This document shows positions 54,166 to 63,688 of a stretch of DNA of 64,000 bases, piece after piece. Within the stretch, counting starts at the first letter, position 1. Every line of letters begins with the position of its first letter. A program made the position numbers and the translations under genes. Location of the stretch: NCBI GenBank assembly GCA_022539475.1, contig VCMS01000072.1, forward strand, positions 62,001 to 126,000, written 5' to 3'. The notes under the pieces were generated by a model that was not told where the DNA came from, ran no database searches, and was given only the letters and a program-made list of their open reading frames with translations. Source of the stretch: Gracilaria domingensis (Eukaryota; Rhodophyta; Florideophyceae; Gracilariales; Gracilariaceae).

Positions 54166-57100
54166 TCAACCCACTTGGGCCTTGTCCAGCGTAGCCGGTA
54201 TCGGTGTCCGTGTGCGACGGTGGTACTGCAAGACCTTCGAGCGAGGCAAGTGCTCAATGGGCTCGTGCGTATCCTCTGAAGAGGCGTAGCCGTACCAACG
54301 GACTCGATACAGTAGTTCCCCGTCAGGGGCGTAGCCGTGACTTATCAGACGGTCAATGACATACTCCTCATCGAGGACCTTCCGCGCAAGATGCGGCTTT
54401 GTCGATGTGTCCTCTCTCGAGGTGTCGTTGTTACTTCTCCCGTCGTGGGCTTCATTGGTTACTTTCGGCTTCCGTCCTGACGGCAAGACACCCTGTACGC
54501 CAGGCGAGAGCCATTTTGACCATGGTGTTTCCATGTCATTCCGGCTTCCAGAGTTCTGGCTTTCCTTCCCGTATTGTCGGGCTGTTACCGAGCTTCGGTG
54601 TTCTCGAATAGCGAGCTTCCGGCGTTCCGGCAAGATCTCCCGAAGTGAGGGTGAATGGTCCGCAATGCGGTGTGCCAGCGAGTGGTGCCGTGGCACGTGC
54701 CGAGGCGACGTCTTGCCAAGCATTGCCGGCGGTGAGGCCTGCGCCGTTGCACGGCTGTGCGTTGCCGATTCAAATTCGGAATTTCCGTTTCCGGCGGCCG
54801 CAAGCCTTACAGCGGGCACGTGCCCGGCTCGTGTGTTGTCACCCTCCACTGGAGGCGGATCGCCGGCGAAGCCAGACACTTGGCGCAGCGTGCGCGCGTG
54901 TGCAGCGTTGGGCTGCTGCCCACCTACTGTGGCATGTCGGCCTGCTGTTGCGGCGGTTGCCTCCGTGTTTTCAACGGCTTCATCACTCGATGCTTCACTA
55001 AAATCTCCCGAAATCGGGTCTGCCGTAACAACACGGTCTTTCTGGACAGGCTTCTTTTCCAGTCTTCCGGCTTCTTTTGACGCGAGTGCGCTGCCGCTGC
55101 CGGGCTCCGACTGCGGCGGGCATGTACTTTCCGCATTCGACGTGGCTGCTGCGGTGGTTACCACCCTCTTTTCCGGCATACCGGTCTCACGCTGCACAGC
55201 TGGGGCAGGCTCTTGTCCTTCCGTCTGTGACGGCCGTACAGTGCTATCCGCGGGCGAAGCGGCGACTTCTGCAGCAGCTACATCCTGGTGTTCTTCCGGT
55301 TCTCCGGCTTCGTGCTCCACCGAAGTGGTGCGTTCCTCTTTAGGCTTCCGCGATAACTGCGCGTTTCTCGCTTCTTTCCGAATCTTCGGCTGTACGTCGC
55401 GCGTCCGCGTGCTTTCACCACGACTTGCGTGCGGCCCGGAGGCCTGCAAAGGCACTTCCGTCGACGACGGCGACAACGAGATCGAGCGACTTACCTCCTC
55501 CTCCCCCTCCTCAGTTGGAGCGTCGGGGGTGGTGGTGAGTATCCCCTGAGGGGCCAGTATCCGCGTGTGGACATGTGCGGCGTTCGAGACTGGCGGGTTA
55601 GCTTCCGGCTTTGCCGGCAAATCAGCAAGTCCGCGGCTAGGATGCGGCAGGACTGACAACGAAGCGCGCTCTCCCGCTGTCGCGGCTTGGTCCACAGTAG
55701 GCGTAGCGCTGTCCGGCGTTTCCGGTTGCTTTTCCTGACGAACAGGCTGTGGCGCAGGCGTTACGCGATCGCGCGAAAAACGCTCGTGTTCACCCTCAAT
55801 ATCGAGGACAACCGTTGTATCGGTGATAGAAATAACCCTGTAGGGGCCGTCCGCGATAGGAGAGAGCTTATGCCTCTTCTCCTTTTCCGGGTTATAGTAT
55901 TCCGTCCGTAGGAAGGCGTAGTTACCTTCCCTGATCTGAGGGGCATCCCTGCGCATTCGTGCGTCGAAATTCCGCTTGTACGCGGCTTGTGCCTTATCGA
56001 TGTTTTGCCTAACTGTAGGAATGATGTTCTTAAGCCAGGCCTTCCAGGCGTCCCTGTGTAGACGAGGCGAGGGGAACTTCTCCAAAGTTGGCTGTGGCTC
56101 GATAGCCACCGAAGGTGGAACGCGTGATAGCACAAGCTCGAACGGCGAGATCTGAGTAGTGCGATGAACCTGCGTATTGTAGGCATATGTCACCGCATCG
56201 GTGTATTGATCCCACTCCGACGGATGTTCGGCAACGAATGTCCGTAATGCATTGAGCATTGTGCGGTTAAAACGTTCAACCTGCCCATTACTCTGGGGGT
56301 GGTATGTTGTCGTAAACCAGTTTTGGATCCGCAAGATGCGGCAAACGTCCTGAAAGAACTTAGCCGTAAACTGCGGTCCATTGTCCGATAACAGGTCAAT
56401 CGGCGGTCCGTAGACAAAAACCCAGTGTGTAACGAAAGCTTGGGCGACCGCGCTGGCGGTAACCTTCGTCAAAGGCACAGTCCGTACCAGTTTAGAAAAA
56501 CGGTCGGTGATCACAAGTAGAAACCGGTTTCCCCGGCGAGTGCGGATAAACTCGCCGAGCAAGTCAATTGCCACGAATTCAAGGGGAGCCCTAGCAGGGA
56601 AGAGTACCAACTTCTTGGAGTACTTCCGCAGTTTGACGCGGTTCTTCGCGCAGTCAGAACATCCACGAACAGTGGCATACGCGTCGAAAGCCATTGCTGG
56701 CCAGTAAAAGTCCTTCCGTAAGGTGTAGTACAACTTCCTGCCACCAGGGTGGGCTGACAACTTCGCATAGTGCGACAAATGCAGTACTCGTGACTGAAGT
56801 GAGTGCGGAACCACAATCTGTGGCCTGTTTCCGACAGTTCGGATTAGAAATCCTTGGTCGTTCTCGACGAAAGGCAACTGTGCTCCACCGTTTAGACGAC
56901 TACGAATCTCCGTACAAAAACGGTCGGTGTGCTGCTCCCGGATGAGTTCCTCCGGCTTGATCGGTACGAAAGAGCCCGGTTCGGGTTGCGTGTCTGACAC
57001 GGCTAAAACAGCATCGTAGATGTCCCATCCTTCCGATTCCTCATCGGCATCGCTCGAGCCGTCTTCCACGAGGAAGCACGGTATCTCCAGATCATCGACT

Positions 57101-59571
57101 GGTGCAGCTTCAGCCGCTGTTTCCAAGCGGGACAGTGCATCAGCCTGAGTGTTCAGGAGTCCTTTCTTGTAACGGATTTCGAAGTCGAACTCCGACAAGC
57201 GAAGTCTCCACCGCATCAAGCGGCCAGATGGCTCTGCTATAGAGAGTAGCCAGCGTAATGCCGAATGATCGGTATGAACAATAAAGCGGGTCCCCATAAG
57301 ATAGGGCCGCAGTGTCTGTAACGCCCAGACAACTGCCAAGCACTCCTTCTCGGATACCGAGTAATTCCTCTCGTGAACGTTGAGGCTTCTTGACCAATAC
57401 CCAATTGGCAATCGCTCGCCATCATTGGTGGTCTGGAATAGGGCACAGCCGACTTGGTAGTCGCTCGCATCCGTATCTACTGCATATGGCAAACCAGCCC
57501 TAGGCAGGGATAAAACAGGTGGCGATGTCACCGCGTCCACGAGCGACGAGAAAGCCGCGACCTTGCGGTCGTCGAATTCTTCCAGGTCGACTGGCTGGCC
57601 TTTGCGAAGAAGCTCGTTCAGGGGTGCAGCGATATCCGCGAAGTTCGGAATGAAGCGGCGATACACATTGCACAAGCCGAGAAAAGATCGGAGTTCCGTC
57701 TGCGTCCTCGGATGCTTAGCCTCTTTGATGGATTTCACGCGTACTTCGTCAATCGAAAGCCGTCCCGGACGGATAACATGGCCAAGATACCTGACGGTTT
57801 CGGTAAAGAACTCACACTTCTTGAGCTTGAGCGTAATGCCTGCATCGCGTAGGACTCGCATCACATCCCGTACGTGGGTCAAGTGCTCATCCAGGTTGCT
57901 GGAGTAGACAATGATGTCATCCAGGTATACCAGGCAAGTCTTCCACTTAAAGCGGGCTAGCAAAATATCCACAGCTCGTTGAAAGGTGGCTGGCGCGTTC
58001 GTTAACCCAAAGGGCATTCGATTGAATCGATATAATCCTTCATGACAAACGAAGGCTGTCTTGTCACGATCCTCAGCCCTCACGGGAACTTGCCAATAGC
58101 CCCAATTCGCGTCTAGGGTTGTGAACACTTTCGCGTCGCCCAATGAATCGATGCATTCATCCATTCGTGGGATAGGATACACATCCTTGACCGTAGCCGT
58201 GTTTAGCTTGCGGTAATCGATGCAAAATCGCCAAGACCCATCAGCTTTGGGCGCGAGCACCACCGGCGATGCCCAAGGTGACTGAGCCGGCTCGATAACT
58301 CCAGCGCGGAGCATCTTCTCAACTTGAGCTTTCTCCTCCTGCCGAGCTGTCGGTCCCGCCCTGTAAGGGTGTTGCGAAATGGGCCGAGTATTCGGTAGCA
58401 AATCAATCCGATGTTCGGTAATACCAATCTTACCCAGTGTGCCATCCCACATGGGCGTGAACTCCTCGAGCATGTGCCGCAATTTATCGCGGTGAGTCTC
58501 TGGGACATGTTCAAGATCCAGAGACTCCAGTTCCTGTACTGCCTTATCCTTCGTGTCAGCAGCACTCAGGTCCAAATCATTACTGTCCGACGAGGTCGGC
58601 ACTGCCTCCTTCGACAGGCTGCGGTTATTTGCATCCGACGAAGTCGGCGTAGCATCTTCCGACGAACTGTTCGGTCCAGTCGTTTCGGAATTGTTCCGTT
58701 CCGCCTCCCCCTCCTCAGCTTCGAGGATTCCGAGAACCTCGGCAATAGAAACCTTAGTAGGCACTATAGCCGCAGGGTGCGGAAGCAACGAACCAATAAC
58801 TTGGCTCCTAACCAACCGTTGAGGAAAACGGCTGAAGTTCGCAACCAGCACCTGAAAAGGCTTCTCGGGTTCGACGAAAACAATCCCATTAGCAAGGGCA
58901 AGCTGATGCTTCTCCTGTAACGCAGGCAACGGTTGTACCGTTTGTAAGCCACATTGTGGAGACGTCACAGTAACCCAGACCTGCGATTCAGGCGGGATGC
59001 AAATAGACCGAGCGACTCGGAGCTTCGTAGACTTCCGTTCATCGGCTGTGGGCTCCTGCGCAGCAGGCAAAGGAACTTGCTTCTTCAAAGCCCGGCGCAG
59101 GGGACGCCGAACGATCGGTACAGTAGTCCCATCTTCCATTTCGATGGTTCGTTTCCGCGGTCGAATTGCATCGACGAAGCGGTCACAGAAGTCGCAGCCG
59201 AGGATAACCGGCGCAGCGAGTTGCTTGCAAACCAAGAAATCGAGCTTCGCCACGTAGCGGCCAAGCCTGACGAGCAGGTCTATTACTCCCACAGTCGAAA
59301 GTGGCCGATTGTTCGCATCCGCTATATCAATCTGCGGCGCCGCACGAACGCGAGACCGCAAGTGCGGCGGAATCATAGACTCAACCAAAAAGTTTGGCCC
59401 AGCTCCTGTATCGAGCACGGACAACTGCCGAACCATGTACTGGTCGGAGACACCCAGGTCGGCGTAAACTTTGTAGTTACGTTTCGCCATGACCAGGACT
59501 CTATCCGGGAACCGGCTGTTCTTAGACCGTATCCACGGGCGACGCAAGACACCAAGGTGCTCAGAGTCCAC
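54166..59571 (-). CDS. Pol polyprotein with C-terminal chromodomain
   Basis: About 1,800 codons in a different frame from gag. No ATG is evident near its start, as expected for a family that makes Gag-Pol by frameshifting. In order: aspartic protease (LDTGAGPNFLV, about residue 55), reverse transcriptase (FTTLDANWGYWQV; VYLDDIIVYS at about 550), RNase H (DTDASDYQVGCALFQ), integrase zinc region (HLSHYAKLSAHPGG...CSDCAKN, about 930) and integrase core (VAIDLLGEF, SDNGPQF, YHPQSNGQVERFNR). Then comes a 450-residue Ser/Thr/Glu/Pro-rich linker and a chromodomain (YVIDRLISHGY, LYRVRWYGY, EPIEHL; about 1735-1790). Chromodomains steer integration to chosen chromatin. It looks whole. Confidence 0.92.
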   Translation of the reverse strand: MDSEHLGVLRRPWIRSKNSRFPDRVLVMAKRNYKVYADLGVSDQYMVRQLSVLDTGAGPNFLVESMIPPHLRSRVRAAPQIDIADANNRPLSTVGVIDLLVRLGRYVAKLDFLVCKQLAAPVILGCDFCDRFVDAIRPRKRTIEMEDGTTVPIVRRPLRRALKKQVPLPAAQEPTADERKSTKLRVARSICIPPESQVWVTVTSPQCGLQTVQPLPALQEKHQLALANGIVFVEPEKPFQVLVANFSRFPQRLVRSQVIGSLLPHPAAIVPTKVSIAEVLGILEAEEGEAERNNSETTGPNSSSEDATPTSSDANNRSLSKEAVPTSSDSNDLDLSAADTKDKAVQELESLDLEHVPETHRDKLRHMLEEFTPMWDGTLGKIGITEHRIDLLPNTRPISQHPYRAGPTARQEEKAQVEKMLRAGVIEPAQSPWASPVVLAPKADGSWRFCIDYRKLNTATVKDVYPIPRMDECIDSLGDAKVFTTLDANWGYWQVPVRAEDRDKTAFVCHEGLYRFNRMPFGLTNAPATFQRAVDILLARFKWKTCLVYLDDIIVYSSNLDEHLTHVRDVMRVLRDAGITLKLKKCEFFTETVRYLGHVIRPGRLSIDEVRVKSIKEAKHPRTQTELRSFLGLCNVYRRFIPNFADIAAPLNELLRKGQPVDLEEFDDRKVAAFSSLVDAVTSPPVLSLPRAGLPYAVDTDASDYQVGCALFQTTNDGERLPIGYWSRSLNVHERNYSVSEKECLAVVWALQTLRPYLMGTRFIVHTDHSALRWLLSIAEPSGRLMRWRLRLSEFDFEIRYKKGLLNTQADALSRLETAAEAAPVDDLEIPCFLVEDGSSDADEESEGWDIYDAVLAVSDTQPEPGSFVPIKPEELIREQHTDRFCTEIRSRLNGGAQLPFVENDQGFLIRTVGNRPQIVVPHSLQSRVLHLSHYAKLSAHPGGRKLYYTLRKDFYWPAMAFDAYATVRGCSDCAKNRVKLRKYSKKLVLFPARAPLEFVAIDLLGEFIRTRRGNRFLLVITDRFSKLVRTVPLTKVTASAVAQAFVTHWVFVYGPPIDLLSDNGPQFTAKFFQDVCRILRIQNWFTTTYHPQSNGQVERFNRTMLNALRTFVAEHPSEWDQYTDAVTYAYNTQVHRTTQISPFELVLSRVPPSVAIEPQPTLEKFPSPRLHRDAWKAWLKNIIPTVRQNIDKAQAAYKRNFDARMRRDAPQIREGNYAFLRTEYYNPEKEKRHKLSPIADGPYRVISITDTTVVLDIEGEHERFSRDRVTPAPQPVRQEKQPETPDSATPTVDQAATAGERASLSVLPHPSRGLADLPAKPEANPPVSNAAHVHTRILAPQGILTTTPDAPTEEGEEEVSRSISLSPSSTEVPLQASGPHASRGESTRTRDVQPKIRKEARNAQLSRKPKEERTTSVEHEAGEPEEHQDVAAAEVAASPADSTVRPSQTEGQEPAPAVQRETGMPEKRVVTTAAATSNAESTCPPQSEPGSGSALASKEAGRLEKKPVQKDRVVTADPISGDFSEASSDEAVENTEATAATAGRHATVGGQQPNAAHARTLRQVSGFAGDPPPVEGDNTRAGHVPAVRLAAAGNGNSEFESATHSRATAQASPPAMLGKTSPRHVPRHHSLAHRIADHSPSLREILPERRKLAIREHRSSVTARQYGKESQNSGSRNDMETPWSKWLSPGVQGVLPSGRKPKVTNEAHDGRSNNDTSREDTSTKPHLARKVLDEEYVIDRLISHGYAPDGELLYRVRWYGYASSEDTHEPIEHLPRSKVLQYHRRTRTPIPATLDKAQVG

Positions 59572-59687
59572 GTCTGTAGTGGCCAGTTTCCTCGAAAGGA
59601 TTGTGACCGGGGAGCGAGGCTTCTCAGCCTCAGGCGCACTAAACCCCGTCGCTGGGGGCGCCTCTCCATTGCTGGAGGCTCCCTTGC

Positions 59688-61697
59688 TCAGTTTTTCTGA
59701 GCGTCGCCGCCAATCTGCGGAGGTTGCGATTCCGCAGGGGCGGCTACGCTTCCACCATTCGATGGCACCGTTTCCTGGTTCCCAGGCTGAGTCTCCGCTT
59801 TCGCACGAAGGTACGATTTGTCGGGAACACGTTCCCGCTCAGCGGGCGTCAACGACTCATACTGAGGCACTATCTTCGCCATATCCCGTATGGGCATTAA
59901 GCAATTCGGAGCGATGTGCCCTGGCCTGTAACAGGTATGACAAATAAGGTGACGAAGAAGATCCGCGTTGGGCGGCCGGCGCTCCTGTCGAGGAGGATAC
60001 GGGTCCCTCCATCCAGGGCGTTGGCTTCGATATCCCCCAGAGTGCGGCACGGGCAATGCCGGGACTTGACGTCCGGCGTACAGAGCGGGGTCTCCGTCCA
60101 CGGTAGACTGCTCCGTCGTCGACGGCAATTCCGAACTCGGCATTGAACCATCGTCCTGTAACAGGTGCAGGTTATCATAACCCCCTTGAACAGAACCTCG
60201 CGAGTGAGGCAGTGAGGAGTCTCGGCCTTCTACATGAAGGAGTCGGCGCGTGCGCGCCTTGATGCCAGTGCGTGCTCGAGCTGCATCTCCCTCCGCTTGG
60301 GCAAATTGAACGAGTTCCAGATAGGTAATCCGGCGTTTGTTCTCCCGATAATGGGCTACCAACGTCCGAATTGATCGGTCCAGTCCATCAACAAACATCG
60401 TACACCGCTCGGCTGCGGAGAACACGTTGCCACATCTGTGGAAAGCCTTATTGAGGCGGGTCGAATAAACGGTTTCCGACTCTTCGGCTCCTTGCTTCGT
60501 GTCTCGTAGCGCGAGTATGGCACCTTGTATCGCATTGCCTGTCGCGTAAGAGCGCAGGAGATATTGTACCGCTTCCGGCCAGCACGTAACTCCTCCTTCG
60601 GAGGCGCGAGACGACCCACGAACCGAATTGAATTGATCTGCGGCTACACCCGTCAAAAAGTACGGCAGCGCGATGTAGGCCTGTGCCTCACTCATCCGAA
60701 GTACATCGGCTTCCGCTACGAAGCGGCTAAGAAAATCCAAGACCAGAATTGGATCTTCCCCAGAGAACTTGTGGGGCTTTAGCGTGAGCTCCATTTGTCG
60801 GAGATGATTTCGCACTTTGCCAGTCCCACGTGGGGTCCTCTGTGGCGTCGTGTCATCAAGCCGATAATATCGGTAAGATAGCAGCTTCCGATACAGTAAG
60901 TTTGTCGGCTTCAACTCCTTCAATCCGAGGTGTCTCCGTCCTTTCGTACGGCCTCGTGCAACGCCAGAAGTGGCTTCAGTAGCCCGCGAACGGGATGCAC
61001 GATAGCGAGAGCGCTCTTCCGCGCTGTCCGAAGAGTCGGTAGACGATCCCTTTTTGGGGCCCTCCTCATCAGAAGAGGATGAAGAAGACGAGTCAGACTC
61101 AACCTTGACCTTCTTCTTTGCCGGACGATCCCGGGAACGGCGCGAGTGCTGAGAACCCTCAGAAACCGGGGCTCCCGGCGCAACAGCATCAGATACGATG
61201 ATTTGCTCGACCGTCTCCAGACGGGTAGCCAGGCGGTCCAGGCGTGCGGCAGCCTGCTCGTGCAGACCAGCCGACACCTGTCGGTGTTCCATAATCTGGT
61301 TGACATCAGACCGTAAAACACGGACGTCGCTCGAAACATCCCGGACACCGGCTTCATCGAGCCGTTGCCGGAGTTTCGTAATGTCCCGGATGAGGCCCAC
61401 TTGGGAGTTCTGCAGGATGCGAACCTGAGCCTCTAATTCACGGAGGGTATACTCGTCGGACCGCGACGACATAACGTCAACCGCTGCGGCGGCATCAGCC
61501 GCGGGTGCGGTTTCAGTTGGCCCACGAGTGGGTGGGGTCCCGTTATCAGAACGGCGGCCCCGGGAAGCCGGTTTCGGGTCGCCATTGCCTGGGACCTCCA
61601 GTGCGTCCTTCGGCAACGGAGGCAAACTTGCCGGCAAGCCGGACGAACCGGGCACAGAAGCGGCACGTGGCGCGCTACTCCTGCGACGGGACGACAT
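59688..61697 (-). CDS. Gag protein
   Basis: 669 codons from ATG 61697. A Ser/Arg/Pro-rich N-terminus is followed by a coiled-coil (LRELEAQVRILQN ... VRVLRSDVNQIMEH), a Ser/Asp/Glu linker, the retrotransposon capsid-like domain (DFLSRFVAEADVLRMSEAQA, then RLNKAFHRCGNVFSA) and a single zinc knuckle C-x2-C-x4-H-x4-C (CHTCYRPGHIAPNC). It forms the particle that packages element RNA. It looks whole. Confidence 0.9.
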   Translation of the reverse strand: MSSRRRSSAPRAASVPGSSGLPASLPPLPKDALEVPGNGDPKPASRGRRSDNGTPPTRGPTETAPAADAAAAVDVMSSRSDEYTLRELEAQVRILQNSQVGLIRDITKLRQRLDEAGVRDVSSDVRVLRSDVNQIMEHRQVSAGLHEQAAARLDRLATRLETVEQIIVSDAVAPGAPVSEGSQHSRRSRDRPAKKKVKVESDSSSSSSSDEEGPKKGSSTDSSDSAEERSRYRASRSRATEATSGVARGRTKGRRHLGLKELKPTNLLYRKLLSYRYYRLDDTTPQRTPRGTGKVRNHLRQMELTLKPHKFSGEDPILVLDFLSRFVAEADVLRMSEAQAYIALPYFLTGVAADQFNSVRGSSRASEGGVTCWPEAVQYLLRSYATGNAIQGAILALRDTKQGAEESETVYSTRLNKAFHRCGNVFSAAERCTMFVDGLDRSIRTLVAHYRENKRRITYLELVQFAQAEGDAARARTGIKARTRRLLHVEGRDSSLPHSRGSVQGGYDNLHLLQDDGSMPSSELPSTTEQSTVDGDPALYAGRQVPALPVPHSGGYRSQRPGWRDPYPPRQERRPPNADLLRHLICHTCYRPGHIAPNCLMPIRDMAKIVPQYESLTPAERERVPDKSYLRAKAETQPGNQETVPSNGGSVAAPAESQPPQIGGDAQKN

Positions 61698-61841
61698 CGT
61701 TCACCGACACAGTCGGCCAATGGGCAACCAAAACAACTTCCGAAAACGGACAATGAGAGAACCGTAAGAACGGATATTCCCAACTATCTGGGCTCCAAAG
61801 AAACGAACCAACTCCAACGAACGTTGGCCAATAAAGCCGAT

Positions 61842-61860
61842 TCTAGGTCGGGAGACCAGT
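61842..61860 (-). other. primer binding site
   Basis: Two bases inside the 5' LTR, the minus strand reads TGGTCTCCCGACC, then TAGAAT. A TGG start complementary to a tRNA 3' CCA is the usual arrangement. I could not name the tRNA. Confidence 0.6.
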
Positions 61861-61861
61861 T

Positions 61862-62718
61862 TGTGGTGCAAAACCCTCGACGGGAAAACAACAAGCCGCG
61901 TCGCGGACGAGCACCTCAGGGTGTTCAGGCCCTGCTCCCTGTGAAGGGCAGTCGAGCGGCAGAACCCTCCGATAGGGCCAACACGAGCCGGGTGTAAATC
62001 CGGGTGGCCCCGATCTGGGCGTGCAGTCGGAGGTAGAAGGGGTAGAATCGGCGTAGGTATCCGGATGGTTCCGGCGAGCCACAGCGAGTGGGAGTATCCA
62101 GCCCAACGGTATGGGACGACAAAAGATCAACAAACGAGCCGCACTGCGGAGCACTGACTCGCGATAAGCGGGAAAACTCCCGAGACAAATGGGACAAACC
62201 TACAATGTAGGGCAGAGTAGTGAAAGCCGTAAGACGGAAATGAAAACAATAAAATGGATAAGAAAAGTGCCGTGACGACGGATTAGTACTCCTCAGGGAC
62301 GGAGGTTGGTTGATCAGCCCGGAATTGCGGCGGTATTCCCCAGGATGGGGCTGGTGACCGTGCGCAAGCGGCAAGAAGATCAGAGCCAAAGGCCTCGTTG
62401 AGGTTTACTTCCCGTACAGTAGCGGCAAGTGCCGCCACTTATATACGGCACTTGAAAATATCAATTAAAATATCTAACTATCCGGCGCTGCCGGCCAATA
62501 CACCACAGGTGTGCAACCGTGGCAGGCTTGCCACGGCGCACCCGCTATCGGGCCAACTTGGCACACGTGTGCAGAAATACTACCCTTCCTAGGCATACCC
62601 CAAAATAGGGGCACTACCCCAGTAGCCTCTCATAACCTGAGGTGTCGAAGCCGGTAACGGATCAACAAACTATGAAAAGCACCTCGGTGCATCCCCACAA
62701 AGGGCGTTTTGCTCTACA
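61862..62718 (-). repeat. 5' LTR
   Basis: 857 bases, essentially identical to 51537-52393; the one difference I noticed is a G/A near the GTGGCGGCAAG hairpin (about 62422). Confidence 0.95.
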
Positions 62719-63511
62719 AATTTCGGTGTCGTCCGGAAACTCTTCGATATACATGACAGCGCCTTCGACCTCATCCACGAATGTTTCTTCACGATCCGGA
62801 GCCAAATGACCAAAATAAGCCAGGATCGAACCGTAGAGGTAAAATTGAAATTCGTCTCGCATATCTGCCATCAGGCCATTTTTGAAGACAATCAACAGCT
62901 TCCTGAGGACCAGTACGACCCTGTGAGATAAAGTGATGCGCAATGGATCTCCATCGGATGAAAAATTGGGACATCTATGGGACATCAGTTGGATATCTTC
63001 TGCGCATCCAGGATATCCGAATGATATACCGTAGTACCCCCTTGGATGTGCCTAATTGATGCCCTTTCCATGTCCCTTGGATGTACAAAAACTATTCCAA
63101 AGATATTCATATGATGCACGAAGATATGTCTCATGGATGTCCCGAAATCTGCTGGGCATCACTTGGATATCACAAAATCCAATGGACATCTCTTCGTACA
63201 TCATATGCGTATCAGGTGATTATCATTTGGATATACTTTATGCATCATCTCAATATCATTTACGTATATCGTATGGACATCTTAAAGAGATCAAATGGAC
63301 ATCTTCAGGTTTCGTAATTCTAACATGGATTATCTGAGAGATATCCTCCGGACATCCATTCACCTCTCTAGGCGAGCCCCTTGGTTATGAACGGCCCTCG
63401 AAGCTGCATCAAAGCAAAGATGATGTGAAACGACGCCCGCACCAGACGATACTTCTCGTGTAGGTCGTTAGTGACATCCTCAAACAACACCCACATTCTC
63501 TGGCCCCCCAT
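62719..63511 (-). pseudogene. 5' part of the split host gene, carrying an introner-like repeat
   Basis: From ATG 63511 the minus frame reads MGGQRMWVLFEDVTNDLHEK, then FHIIFALMQLRGPFITKGLA to about 63372. After the repeat (63363-62921) it resumes as VVLVLRKLLIVFKNGLMADM, EFQFYLYGSILAYFGHLAPD and EGAVMYIEEFPDDTEI until the retrotransposon at 62718. The remainder is at 51364-51536. The total product would be about 180 residues, mostly helical with a basic C-terminus. No family is recognised. ATTCTACTTAG just before the ATG belongs to a MITE copy, so the true start may lie further upstream. Confidence 0.55.
62921..63368 (-). repeat. introner-like repeat, copy E (inside a host gene)
   Basis: On the minus strand it begins GAGAGGTGAATGGATG (GT at 63363-63362) and ends ACTTTATCTCACAG at 62921. 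Both splice consensus matches are good. By my count, however, removing GT...AG leaves the in-frame TAG of GCCTAGAGAG and a wrong phase, so either this copy is not cleanly spliced or the gene was already dead. A frame-keeping pre-insertion sequence would be GCC TAC AGG. Confidence 0.8.
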
Positions 63512-63688
63512 CTAAGTAGAATCATTTCAGGGTGGGGTGAATACGGGTGGTGCACGGGTTTATTTAGAAAATTAAGTATTCAAAATCGGAGTGTGTATGG
63601 ATTGTGCACGGGGTAGAATGTCATTTTGAACACCCAATTTTCTATATAAAACCGTAAATACCCCGTGCATACTCCGTGTCATTCTTCT
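63512..63688 (-). repeat. second copy of the 181-base MITE, inverted
   Basis: The reverse complement aligns with 17014-17194: GGTATTTACGGTTTTAT, TTTTGAA-ACTTAATTTT, ATAAACCCGTGCAC and TTCACCCCAC...AATGATTCTACT. It lies directly upstream of the split host gene's ATG. Confidence 0.65.

Larger units (their letters stand above)
51537..62718 (-). mobile_element. Ty3/gypsy LTR retrotransposon with chromodomain, looks whole
   Basis: An 11,182-base element in minus orientation, flanked by AATTT (51532-51536 and 62719-62723). It has two 857-base LTRs, gag, a pol with protease, reverse transcriptase, RNase H and integrase, and a C-terminal chromodomain. Between pol and the 3' LTR are two antisense open frames. 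The LTRs differ by about one substitution that I could see, so insertion is recent on an evolutionary scale. It sits inside a small host gene. Confidence 0.95.

Noticed and set aside
54356-55549. 397-codon plus-strand frame within the retrotransposon
   Set aside because: It is opposite the Pol linker and chromodomain, which are clearly the coding strand, and its translation has Ser/Cys-rich shadow character.
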